Below are positions 8,714-16,462 of a stretch of DNA of 64,000 nucleotides, one piece after another; the stretch's first letter is position 1; every line of letters begins with the position of its first letter. Location: NCBI GenBank assembly GCA_036488725.1, contig DASXHD010000139.1, forward strand, positions 94,568 to 158,567, given 5' to 3'. Below the pieces are notes generated by a model. The model saw only the letters and a program-made list of their open reading frames with translations, was not told the DNA's origin and did not search any database. The position numbers and the translations under genes are program-made. This stretch comes from DASXHD01 sp036488725 (GTDB lineage Bacteria; Myxococcota_A; Polyangia; Polyangiales; Polyangiaceae).

Positions 8714-8980
8714 AAAAAAGCTCTTCTGGACCGAAGGTCCGCGTTGCGCTCTTGGCGAACGCGCCGTTCGGTCGTCTCGATGAGTCTTTCGCCGAGCATC
8801 ACCGAGCTGGGCATTTCGGTTTCGCGCTGCGCGCTCCGGAGGCGAACCGGTTTCATGAAGCGGATTGCGAAGACTGATCGAATCGATCAGACCCCTGATC
8901 GCTTCGATCGATCCGCTGCGCCGGAATCGCACGAAATAGGCCAGAAACCGCGAAGGCACGCACGTTGCGTAGAGGCCGCC
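8714..8980. other. Non-coding interval with hairpins
   Basis: 267 bp between the isomerase gene and the next lipoprotein gene. I see no convincing gene: the 55-codon frame at 8710-8877 has low third-position GC for this genome and matches no family I know. The interval holds a small GGACC-GAA-GGTCC hairpin (8728-8740) preceded by an A7 run, and a longer inverted repeat at 8876-8909 described separately. Confidence 0.5.
8876..8909. repeat. Imperfect 14-bp inverted repeat
   Basis: The arms GATCGAATCGATCA (8876-8889) and TGATCGCTTCGATC (8896-8909) pair at 13 of 14 positions around a 6-nt loop (GACCCC). It sits about 70 bp before the start of the lipoprotein gene at 8981. It could be an operator or a transcript hairpin. 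There is no T-tract, so a simple intrinsic terminator is unlikely. Confidence 0.5.
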
Positions 8981-10405
8981 ATGCCTCGCACCGTCTTCCT
9001 CTTCATCGCTTCTCTCGTCCTAGCTTGCTCGTCCGTCGCGCCGGACGACGGTGACGCCGGCCTCGCTCCGGACGCCGCGTCGACACAAGACGCGCCTTCG
9101 CAAAACGACGGTTCGACTCCGGCCGACGCCGCGGGCGACGCGCCGGTCACGTCGAATGGTCTCTCGATCGTCACGAGCTTCGAAGGCGACGTCGACGAGC
9201 CGGGCGCCGGATGCAACGGCGCGTGCGCCTATCGCAACCACCCGGACATGGGCATCGCCGTGAACGGCACCCAGGTCGTCGAAGTGTCCGGACAGAACCT
9301 CAGCGTCTTCGACTACTCGGGCAAGGTCCTCAAGCAGACCGCGTTCGGCACGTTCATGACGAGCATGGGTCTCAGCGTGTCGACGATCGCCGATCCGCGC
9401 ATGACGTACGACCCGTTCATCTCGAAGTGGATCGTCGTCTGCTCGTGCTCGAACGACTACGTGATGGTGAGCGACACGTCCGACGCGACCGGCGGGTGGA
9501 CCGGGTTGGCGCTCGGCGTGAGCTCGGGCGACCTCACGATGTGGCCCGGTTGGGACAAGAACGGCGTTTACGTGAGCGAGTTTCAAGCGGGCTCGGCGGC
9601 GCCGTATCCGTACGCGGTCGTCGCGCTCGACAACTCGCTCCAGCAGAAAGGCGTGTTCAAGAATTTTCCGTACGAGTCGCGCCCCGCGATGGATCCGAAC
9701 AAGAACAAGAAGGCGACCGACCCCGAGTATTTCGTCGCGCGCGGCGGACCGACGCAGAACGGAACGAACGTGACGTTCAACGTGCTCGTCGACGCGATCC
9801 AGTGGAACGGCGCGACGCCCAAGCAGCTCGCGCAAGCGACCGTCGCGAGCCCGTACCTCTACAACACGCCCGTCGACGTCGCGCAGCCGAGCGGGCCCGC
9901 GGTCAAAGCGCAAGAGAGCCACCGCGCGTTCGCGTCGGTCGTCGAGAACGGTCACCTCCACACGGTCATCGGCTCGGGCCCGCAGTCCGGCGTCGACAAG
10001 AATCAGCTCTTTTTCTGGTTCGACATCGACTTGAGCAACATGTCGCTCGCGCAGTCGGCGAAAGTCTCGAGCGCGACCGAGGGCTATCTCTTTCCGTCGC
10101 TCGCGGTCGATTCGATGGGCAACGTCGCGATGATCGCGACGTCGGTCGGACCGAGCACGAACCCGAGCGTGGTCGCGTTCGCCCACCAGACGACGGACCC
10201 GAGCGGGTTCGTGAGCGCGCCGCTCGTCGTCGCGAAGGGCACGAGCCCGTTCACGTGCATCTCGACGAATCCCGTCGGCTGGGGCACGTACACCAACGCG
10301 TTTCAAGACCCGTCCGACCCGACGAAAGTGTGGGCGGTCGAGGAATATTCGGCGAGCTCGACCGACTGTCAGTGGCACACGCGCGTCGTCGAGCTGACGC
10401 CGTGA
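8981..10405 (+). CDS. Large secreted lipoprotein, unknown function
   Basis: A 474-residue protein with signal peptide MPRTVFLFIASLVLAC, lipobox LVLAC (Cys16) and an Asp/Ala-rich linker (about 20-55). The body is rich in beta strands and aromatic/Gly turns: DPRMTYDPFISKWIV, WPGWDKNGVYVS, YLFPSLAVDSMGNVAMI. This pattern looks like a beta-propeller of the sialidase/exo-alpha type, with repeated D-x-x-G-N-V turns. It is predicted to be surface-anchored; no catalytic motif is evident. The ATG at 8981 follows AGAGG with short spacing. Homologues with this layout are common as hypothetical proteins in myxobacteria. Confidence 0.68.
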   Translation: MPRTVFLFIASLVLACSSVAPDDGDAGLAPDAASTQDAPSQNDGSTPADAAGDAPVTSNGLSIVTSFEGDVDEPGAGCNGACAYRNHPDMGIAVNGTQVVEVSGQNLSVFDYSGKVLKQTAFGTFMTSMGLSVSTIADPRMTYDPFISKWIVVCSCSNDYVMVSDTSDATGGWTGLALGVSSGDLTMWPGWDKNGVYVSEFQAGSAAPYPYAVVALDNSLQQKGVFKNFPYESRPAMDPNKNKKATDPEYFVARGGPTQNGTNVTFNVLVDAIQWNGATPKQLAQATVASPYLYNTPVDVAQPSGPAVKAQESHRAFASVVENGHLHTVIGSGPQSGVDKNQLFFWFDIDLSNMSLAQSAKVSSATEGYLFPSLAVDSMGNVAMIATSVGPSTNPSVVAFAHQTTDPSGFVSAPLVVAKGTSPFTCISTNPVGWGTYTNAFQDPSDPTKVWAVEEYSASSTDCQWHTRVVELTP

Positions 10406-10482
10406 ACATTCTGCGTTGCCGATTTTGAAACGTGGCACGCGGAAAAGCGCGGCTGTCTTTCGCGTTCTGCGCGAAACGTTGA

Positions 10483-10950
10483 CGACGCGACCCGAGCATC
10501 CCAGCGGGATTCGCGCCGTTCGACGTCGCCGCGCTCGGCGGCAAGGTGTACGTCGCGTACGCGATGCAAGACGCGCAAAAACACGACGACGTCGCCGGGA
10601 GCGGCAACGGCGCGGTCAGCGTGTTCGATCAGACGGGCACGCTCGTGAAGAGTCTCGTGGCGACCGGCGGCGTCCTCGACTCGCCGTGGGCGCTCGTCAG
10701 CGTCCCGAGCGCCGGATTCGCGGGCTTCTCGTCGGGCACTTTGCTCGTCGGCAACTTCGGCGACGGCGCGGTCCACGCGTTCGACGCGACGAGCGGCGCT
10801 TCGCTCGGCGCGCTAGCGACCGCCACGGGCGCGCTCGCGATCGACGGCTTGTGGGCTCTCCAATTTTCGTCGGCCGGCGATCGCCTCTATTTCACGGCAG
10901 GTCCCAACGACGAAGCGAACGGGCTCTTCGGATACCTGAGCGCGCCTTGA
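10483..10950 (+). pseudogene. 3' remnant of a TIGR03118-family protein gene
   Basis: The frame starting just after an in-frame TGA (10480-10482) encodes DPSIPAGFAPFDVAALGGKV, then KHDDVAGSGNG, LVGNFGDGAVHAFD and LYFTAGPNDEANGLFG. These are the ordered motifs of the C-terminal half of TIGR03118 (beta-propeller-like, secreted). Full members carry a signal peptide and about 200 more residues before this point. Here homology begins within two codons of the stop, and the 77 bp upstream resembles neither the missing part nor a signal peptide. The only possible start inside (GTG 10546) would give an unexported fragment of 134 residues. I read this as a 5'-truncated gene left by a deletion whose other edge lies just after the preceding lipoprotein gene. 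Confidence 0.7.
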
Positions 10951-10953
10951 CGC

Positions 10954-12258
10954 TCAGAGGTCGAGCCCGACGTAGAGCGTGTTGGCGCCGCCGTCTCCAT
11001 TGCCGTCGACGAACGCGACGTCGGTGCGACCGGCCCAGCCCGAAAACGGCGCGCCGGTCACGCCGACCCACGTGCCCGTCGGGATCGACACCGGAACGAG
11101 CGGCGTCGGCGTGGGAAACGCCGCGCCGCCGGTCGCGCGCGAAATCGAATAGCCCTTCTGCACGTCGACGGTGATCGCCGACCACTCGCCCGAGCGGCCC
11201 GCGCTGCCGTACGGCGACGCCATGTCGTTCACGGCGGGTGACCACGTGCCGGCGTGCAAGATCATCCCGACGGGCGGGTTGCCGTAATCGAGACGGTAGT
11301 CCGCGCCGTCGCTCGCCAAGAGGACGACGGTTGGAGCTCCAACTTGTTTCGGCGGCGGCAGATCGTGCCAGCTGCCGTCGTAGAGCTGGACGTCCAGATA
11401 GTCCGCCCCGCCGTCGAGTCCGGGACCGAGGCAGGCGATGACAGCGTCGGCGTTTCCGACGGCGGCTTGGCACGCGCCGTAACCGTACGAAGAGAGCATC
11501 GCTGGCGCGCTCCATGCACCCTGGCGCCAGACGCGCGCGCGCTCTTGTTTCGTGGACGAATCGGTGGCCCACGCCAAGACTCCGCCGGGCCCGCTCGCGA
11601 TCTGGTCCTCGAAGGTTCCAACCGTCTCCGCCGAGGCCGGCGCCGTCCAGGTGAGGCCGTCGGTGCTCGTCGAAAACGTGTAACCGGGCTGGCCGTTGAA
11701 CATGACGTCGACGAAGGTCGTGCCGTCGGTGCCGAGGAGCCCGTTCACGAACGTTCCGGATGCGGACGTCATGCCGCTGCCGGTCCAAACGCGCGGCGGG
11801 GTCGCAGACCCGAGCCACTCGAGGAGCACGAACGTCGACTGATTCGCGACGAGCGACGGCGGATGCGGCGTGAGCGCGACGTTGCCCAGCGTTTGGATTT
11901 GCACGGGCGCGCCCCACGTGCAGCCTTGGTGCTCGGCGGCGTACATCGCGCCGTTCGTGCCGCCGTCGTTGCTGTCGACCTGTGTCCAGACCGCGAGCGC
12001 GTCGCCGTTGCCCGCGTGTGCGATCGTTCCGCTGATGACCGCGCCCGACGTCGCGCTGAGCTGCGTGAGGACGCCGGTTCCGCAACCCGCATCGACCGGG
12101 CCCGCGCCGTCGTCGGGAACGTTCGCGTCGCCGCCGCTCGTGCCGTCGGCTCCCGATTCGGCCGGCGCACCGTCATCGCCTGGGCCCGCGTCGTTCGACG
12201 CGCCTTGGGTACCGCAGGCGGCCAGCGCCGCCATCGCTGCGAGGATCAGACTTCGCAT
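10954..12258 (-). CDS. Secreted lipoprotein with beta-propeller-like body
   Basis: A 434-residue protein beginning MRSLILAAMAALAAC (lipobox LAAC, Cys15), then a Gly/Asp/Ala linker to about residue 58. The body has repeated WT/WxAP and D-G-x-x-W turns (STDGLTWTAP, WRQGAWSAPAM, YDGSWHDLPP), suggesting a sialidase-like beta-propeller. No active-site set is recognised. The last residues contain an FG-GAP-like DVAFVDGNGDGGANTLYVG. The ATG overlaps the stop of the upstream helical protein gene (TGATG), so they form an operon. Export to the outer membrane or cell surface is inferred from the signal. Confidence 0.68.
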   Translation of the reverse strand: MRSLILAAMAALAACGTQGASNDAGPGDDGAPAESGADGTSGGDANVPDDGAGPVDAGCGTGVLTQLSATSGAVISGTIAHAGNGDALAVWTQVDSNDGGTNGAMYAAEHQGCTWGAPVQIQTLGNVALTPHPPSLVANQSTFVLLEWLGSATPPRVWTGSGMTSASGTFVNGLLGTDGTTFVDVMFNGQPGYTFSTSTDGLTWTAPASAETVGTFEDQIASGPGGVLAWATDSSTKQERARVWRQGAWSAPAMLSSYGYGACQAAVGNADAVIACLGPGLDGGADYLDVQLYDGSWHDLPPPKQVGAPTVVLLASDGADYRLDYGNPPVGMILHAGTWSPAVNDMASPYGSAGRSGEWSAITVDVQKGYSISRATGGAAFPTPTPLVPVSIPTGTWVGVTGAPFSGWAGRTDVAFVDGNGDGGANTLYVGLDL

Positions 12259-13271
12259 CACACCGCGCCGCTCGACGAGAGACGAGCCCGCCAGTCGCCG
12301 GGCAAATCCAAAAATCCCTCGTTGTAGAGGAAGTCGTACATCGCTTCGCAAATCAGCTCGCAAACGTCGCTGAAGATGTGCGGGTCGGCGACGAAGCGGA
12401 GCGTCTCGACGCGGAACTTTCCTTCGCTCGCGTGCACTTTCTTGAGCATGCCGTCGGCGGCGAACGGAACGAGGCGCTGGAGAAAGCGCCGCTCGAACGC
12501 TTTTCGAAACCGCCCGAACGACTCGGCGGGCACTTTGTATCCGCCGCGCATCGCTTCGTCGGCGAGCTTGGCTTCTTTGACGACCTCCCACGCGAGCTCA
12601 CCGACCGCGGTCGGAAGCTCCTGCGTGAAGAACAGCGTGAGCACTTCGTTCAAGATGCGAACGAGCGCGTTGAGCTCGGGCGTCGTGCGGCTCAAAAATT
12701 GGTTTCGCAGCTCTTTGACCCAATTTTGTAGCGCGTCGCGCGCGTCTTCTTTCACGTCGGGCTCGGCGTATTCGAACGCGTCGAGCTCGGCGAGGAGGCG
12801 CGCTTCGTTGTGCGAGAGCACGTGGTAGAGCGCTTGCTCGCCGTAGCGCATCGTCTTGAGCTCGGTCTCCGAGCCACGGATTTTGTCGTGGAGCTCGCTC
12901 TCGAAGAAGAGTCGCGCGAAGCGCTTCGAGACCTCGCCGAGCTTGCGCTGCACGACGCTCGCCACGTGATCTTGCACGAAGAGCTTTCCGAGCATGCGCT
13001 TCATCGTCGCGATGAGATCGATCTCGACCTGCGAGCGGTCGCTGTCGACGACCGCCGCCTCGCGCGCGGGCACGGCGCGCTGGAGCATTTTGAGCTCGGC
13101 GATCACCTGCGCCGTCACCGCGTCGAGCTCGGGGCTCGTCTCGAGCTCGCCCTTGTAGTGGACGATGCGCGCTTGGAGTTGCTCGTCGCGAAGCTGGAGC
13201 GCGATCTCGGCGAGCGAGAGCTTGGCGCTCGTCGACATCTTGCCTTCGGCGGACGGGACGGGCTTTTCCAT
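12258..13271 (-). CDS. Conserved helical protein of unknown function
   Basis: A 337-residue cytosolic protein with no signal peptide or membrane segment. It is almost all helix, rich in Glu, Lys, Arg and Leu (ELKTMRYGEQALYHVLSHNE, ELNALVRILNEVLTLFF). No catalytic motif or named family is recognised. The ATG at 13271 follows a frame open for much longer, but the upstream part is antisense to the divergent OmpA gene's leader and has poor codon usage. It is coupled to the following lipoprotein gene by TGATG. The 117-bp divergent gap upstream holds a short palindrome (13340-13355). Confidence 0.6.
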   Translation of the reverse strand: MEKPVPSAEGKMSTSAKLSLAEIALQLRDEQLQARIVHYKGELETSPELDAVTAQVIAELKMLQRAVPAREAAVVDSDRSQVEIDLIATMKRMLGKLFVQDHVASVVQRKLGEVSKRFARLFFESELHDKIRGSETELKTMRYGEQALYHVLSHNEARLLAELDAFEYAEPDVKEDARDALQNWVKELRNQFLSRTTPELNALVRILNEVLTLFFTQELPTAVGELAWEVVKEAKLADEAMRGGYKVPAESFGRFRKAFERRFLQRLVPFAADGMLKKVHASEGKFRVETLRFVADPHIFSDVCELICEAMYDFLYNEGFLDLPGDWRARLSSSGAV

Positions 13272-13339
13272 TCGCCGATGGTAACCGAAAACTTGCCGGT
13301 GTCGGTGGCTGTGCGCCATCGTTCGGTTCTTGGAAGAAG

Positions 13340-13355
13340 CGGACGACTTCGTCCG
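13340..13355. promoter_or_regulatory. 7-bp palindrome in a divergent promoter gap
   Basis: CGGACGA-CT-TCGTCCG is a perfect inverted repeat in the 117-bp gap between the helical-protein gene and the OmpA-lipoprotein gene. It ends 33 bp before the OmpA start, a reasonable place for an operator. No regulator is suggested by context. Confidence 0.3.
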
Positions 13356-13388
13356 TTGTCCGACGCAAAGGCCGGGAAGGACGTTTTC

Positions 13389-13958
13389 ATGAGCTACAAA
13401 TTCGCCATCGTTGCTCTTTCGATTGCCGCCGCAGCCTGCAGCAAGGACACAGTGAAGCCGCCGGTCGCTGCGACGCCGCCGCCGCCCGCCGTGCGCGTCG
13501 CGCAAAAAGTCGAGCAGCCGAAGGTCGACGAGCCGCACACCGCCCAGGCCGTCACGAACCTCCTCGGGCTCGACTCGGAGATCCTGCGCCTTTGCAACTT
13601 GCGCGTCGAACCGCAGCAACCGATGGTGAAGGAAGGCGCGCCTCACTTCGATTTCGACGAGAGCGCGCTCTCGAGCGAGGACACCGCGGTGCTCCAGCAA
13701 GTCGCGCGCTGTCTCACGAACGGACCGCTCGCGGGGCGGCACCTCCAGCTCATCGGTCGCGCCGATTCGCGCGGGCCGACGGAGTACAACTTCGTGCTCG
13801 GCGCGAACCGCGCGTCGACGGTCGGGAAATATCTCGAGCAGCAAGGCGTCGAGTCCTTGCGGATGAATCAAACGTCGCGCGGCGAGCTCGACGCGAAGGG
13901 CACGGACGACGCGACGATGCGCGATGACCGCCGCGTCGACATCATGCTGGGCTCTTGA
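13389..13958 (+). CDS. OmpA/Pal-family peptidoglycan-binding lipoprotein
   Basis: A 189-residue lipoprotein: signal MSYKFAIVALSIAAAAC (Cys17), a Pro-rich linker, then an OmpA-type domain (about 85-189). The domain shows HFDFDESALSSED at its start, LIGRADSRGPTEYNFVLGAN in the centre and DDRRVDIML at the end, matching the usual F.ts..L, G.tD..G...yN..L...RA and ...RRV motifs. Such proteins tether the outer membrane to peptidoglycan. The start is preceded by GGAAGGA at good spacing. The 3' end overlaps the convergent hemD-type gene by 17 bp. Confidence 0.85.
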   Translation: MSYKFAIVALSIAAAACSKDTVKPPVAATPPPPAVRVAQKVEQPKVDEPHTAQAVTNLLGLDSEILRLCNLRVEPQQPMVKEGAPHFDFDESALSSEDTAVLQQVARCLTNGPLAGRHLQLIGRADSRGPTEYNFVLGANRASTVGKYLEQQGVESLRMNQTSRGELDAKGTDDATMRDDRRVDIMLGS

Positions 13959-15474
13959 CCGCTCGCGTGAACTCGGACTCGAGCGCCGTCATGAGGCCTT
14001 CGATCGTGTAAGTCGCCGCCGTTGCGTGGACCGTGATTTGGTGCGCGGCCGCCGCTTCGGTCGTGATCGGTCCGATGCTGCCGACGAGCACGCCGCTCTT
14101 GGCGACGAGCGCCGCGGCGTCGGCGCCGACCGCGTCGCAAAACGCGTGCACCGTGCTCGCCGAGGTGAACGTGAGGGCGTCGAGCGATCGCGACTCGAGC
14201 ATACCGCGCAATCGCTCGGTGACCGGTCGCGGAGCCGGGTGCGTCTCGTACGCCGCGACGACGTCGACCTCGCACCCGGCTTCACGAAGCGCTTCCGGAA
14301 GTGCTTCGCGTGCTTCCTTGGCGCGCGCGACGAGCACGCGCTTGCCGCGCGCCTCCGCGCCCATCGCGTCGAGCAGCGCCTTCGCGAGGCCCTCGCCGCG
14401 AAATTCTTTGGCGACGACGTCGGGCTCGAGACCGCGGCTTTGAAGCGCCGCCGCGGTGCCCGGACCGATGACGCCGATGCGGCTCCGGCCGAACGCGCGC
14501 GCGTCGAGCTTTTGCGCGGCGAGCATGCCGAAGAACGCGTTCACGCCGTTCTCGCTGGTGAAGACGACCCACGCGTACGCGTCGAGCTCGCGCGCCGCAC
14601 GCGTCACCGGCGCGGGATCCGCGGGCGGATGGATTTCGATCGTGGGCACGAAGACCGGCTCGGCGCCGCGCTCGCGGAGCATCGCGCCCATCTTGCGCGC
14701 TTGGCTTTCGGTGCGCGTGACGAGCACGCGTTTGCCGAAGAGCGGCCGCGTGTCGAACCAACGCAAGCTCTCGCGTCCGGCGATCGACTCGCCGACGACG
14801 AGCAGGACCATTCCTTTTTGATCGGCCGCGGCGAACTCGGCGATGTGCTTGCGAATGCCGACGAGCGTGTCGAGCGCGACGCGCTGCGACGGGAGCGAGA
14901 CGTTTCGCACGAGCGCAGCCGGCGTCTCCGGCTTGCGGCCGTAATAGGTGAGCGTGTGGGTGATCTCGAGCACCTGCTCGATGTCGGTGAGGAGCGCGAG
15001 GGTGTCGGTCGCGAGCGAGAGCTTGCGCCAATCGTGGAGCTCCTCGGCGTCGTTGACGACGGCGAGCGCGACGCTCGGCGTGACGTCTTCGTATCGCGAG
15101 AGCGCGAGGCCCGAATACGCGGCCGCCGCGGTCGGTGCGATGACGCCCGCGGCGACCTCGACGTCGACGTGCGCCTGTCGCACGCCCGCGAGCTCGATCG
15201 CGCCGCCGCGAAACGCGAACGGGTCGCCGTAAAATAATCGCGCGACGTTCGCTCCGGCGCGCGCACGCGCGACCAAATCGGGGACGTTTCCTTCGGGCGT
15301 CGCGTCGCGCGCGATCCGAACGCGCTCGGCGCCGTCGCGCGCGAGCTCGAGCGCGTCCTCGTCCACGTCCGCGTCGTAAATCACGACGTCCGCCTGCCCG
15401 AGCAGCTCCGCGCCGCGAAGGGTCAGGAGCCGTGGATCGCCGGGCCCCGCACCGATGAACGAAACTTTTCCCAT
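13942..15474 (-). CDS. hemD: Uroporphyrinogen-III methyltransferase-like / synthase fusion
   Basis: A 510-residue fusion. Residues 1-240 form a tetrapyrrole-methylase (SUMT/CobA) domain, opening with GAGPGDPRLLTLRG. Residues about 245-510 form uroporphyrinogen-III synthase (HemD), with KRVLVTRTESQARKMGAMLR, VVFTSENGVNAFF and FTSASTVHAF. HemD closes the hydroxymethylbilane ring; SUMT then methylates C2 and C7 on the way to siroheme or B12. The SUMT half is divergent: the usual GGDPF.FGRG loop reads YGDPFAFRGG (82-90), and the P-G-V-[ST]-S loop reads AAGVIAPTAA, so its activity is uncertain. The start is a clear ATG. The gene lies 12 bp downstream of the receiver-like gene, so probably in one transcript. 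Confidence 0.85.
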   Translation of the reverse strand: MGKVSFIGAGPGDPRLLTLRGAELLGQADVVIYDADVDEDALELARDGAERVRIARDATPEGNVPDLVARARAGANVARLFYGDPFAFRGGAIELAGVRQAHVDVEVAAGVIAPTAAAAYSGLALSRYEDVTPSVALAVVNDAEELHDWRKLSLATDTLALLTDIEQVLEITHTLTYYGRKPETPAALVRNVSLPSQRVALDTLVGIRKHIAEFAAADQKGMVLLVVGESIAGRESLRWFDTRPLFGKRVLVTRTESQARKMGAMLRERGAEPVFVPTIEIHPPADPAPVTRAARELDAYAWVVFTSENGVNAFFGMLAAQKLDARAFGRSRIGVIGPGTAAALQSRGLEPDVVAKEFRGEGLAKALLDAMGAEARGKRVLVARAKEAREALPEALREAGCEVDVVAAYETHPAPRPVTERLRGMLESRSLDALTFTSASTVHAFCDAVGADAAALVAKSGVLVGSIGPITTEAAAAHQITVHATAATYTIEGLMTALESEFTRAVKSPA

Positions 15475-15486
15475 CCGCCGGCCAGT

Positions 15487-16332
15487 CTACCGCGCATCGC
15501 GTTTGGCGCGCGCGACGACTTCGTCGATCGCTTCGTCCTCGAGAGGCTCTTCGAGGATTTCGCTCGGGCGTGTTCGTCGCGATTCGAGGAGCTGCGCGAT
15601 CCAATCGGACGTTCCTTCGTGACAAACCACCTCGAGCCGCGCCGCGAGATCGCGCCGCTCGGTTTCGATCCAATCCAAGAGCCCGCCCGCTTCGAGCGCG
15701 AGACGCTCGGCCGAGACGATGCGGAGCGGCGGATTTTTTCGAATCGCCTCGATCGCTTCGGCGGCGGTGCGCGCGCGCTCGACCGGAATCGTCTTCGGCG
15801 CCGTGCGTGCGATGCGCGCGAAGAGGGCGTCGTCGTCCGTGACGACGAGAAGCGGTGCCGTCGGCGTGCGAAAGGGATCGGCGACGACCTCGAGCACGAC
15901 GACGGTGCGATCGCTGAGCGTCCACACGCGTCGCGGAGAAAAAGGCGTCATCACCGGGACGGAAAGCGGCGCGCGCTCCGGGTCCAGGCGCACGTGAATC
16001 GCTGGGTCCTCCCGGGCGTATTCGAGCTCGCGTCGCTCGGCGCGCGCTTCCGCGACGACTCGCTGCGCGCGCGTCAACCCGAGCGGCGCGCCGAGCGGCA
16101 ACCACAGCTCGCGCAGTCGCTCGGTCGCGGCGATGCCAATGTAGGCACGGTCGCGGTGCGGCAGCGCACGCACGATGAGCGCCGTGACCCGCCCGAGCGC
16201 GTAGGCGTCGTCCGAACGGAGCGCCACGAAAAGCCGCGGCCAACCCGGCCGCGCGCTGGGCATTTCGTAAACCGCTTCGACCTCGGGCGCAGCCTCGAGG
16301 GCGAGCAGCAAATCGGCGTCGTCGGGCGTCAT
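15487..16332 (-). CDS. Receiver-like protein of unknown function
   Basis: A 281-residue soluble protein. The second half has a fold pattern like a response-regulator receiver (PLLVVTDDDALFARIARTAP, then ARTAAEAIEAIRKNPPLRIV), but the phosphoacceptor position after the third strand reads IVSAERL with no Asp, so phosphorylation is unlikely. The N-terminal half matches nothing I recognise. I chose ATG at 16332; a GTG at 16359 would add nine residues without a ribosome site. It is the first gene before hemD on this strand. A link to tetrapyrrole synthesis is only suggested by position. Confidence 0.55.
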   Translation of the reverse strand: MTPDDADLLLALEAAPEVEAVYEMPSARPGWPRLFVALRSDDAYALGRVTALIVRALPHRDRAYIGIAATERLRELWLPLGAPLGLTRAQRVVAEARAERRELEYAREDPAIHVRLDPERAPLSVPVMTPFSPRRVWTLSDRTVVVLEVVADPFRTPTAPLLVVTDDDALFARIARTAPKTIPVERARTAAEAIEAIRKNPPLRIVSAERLALEAGGLLDWIETERRDLAARLEVVCHEGTSDWIAQLLESRRTRPSEILEEPLEDEAIDEVVARAKRDAR

Positions 16333-16364
16333 GAGCGCTCGGTCACCACCATGTCGCACCTGTT

Positions 16365-16375
16365 TGCATTCTGCA
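16365..16375. repeat. TGYA-N3-TRCA palindrome (intergenic copy)
   Basis: TGCATTCTGCA lies in the 130-bp divergent gap between the receiver-like gene and the kinase gene. It is the only one of 15 copies in the window that lies outside coding sequence. Confidence 0.6.
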
Positions 16376-16380
16376 CCTTA

Positions 16381-16405
16381 AAGCGCGGCCTCCTCGGGCC
16401 GCTTT
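16381..16405. promoter_or_regulatory. Stem-loop in the leader of the kinase gene
   Basis: GCGGCC (16385-16390) and GGCCGC (16397-16402) pair around a 6-nt loop, flanked by AA and TTT. It lies about 60 bp before the kinase start. It may be a leader hairpin, or a weak terminator for transcription from either side. Confidence 0.3.
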
Positions 16406-16462
16406 CCTGAATGACGACTCGTAGCGCTTCCCGCTTCGGAGCGTCCTCAGGAGGGTGAATCG

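Noticed and set aside
8710..8877. A 55-codon frame starting over the isomerase stop (ATGA)
   Set aside because: Third-position GC is low for this genome, there is no ribosome site and I recognise no similarity; coupling alone is not enough.
16333..16359. Longer version of the receiver-like protein from GTG 16359
   Set aside because: No ribosome site, and only nine extra residues with no pattern.
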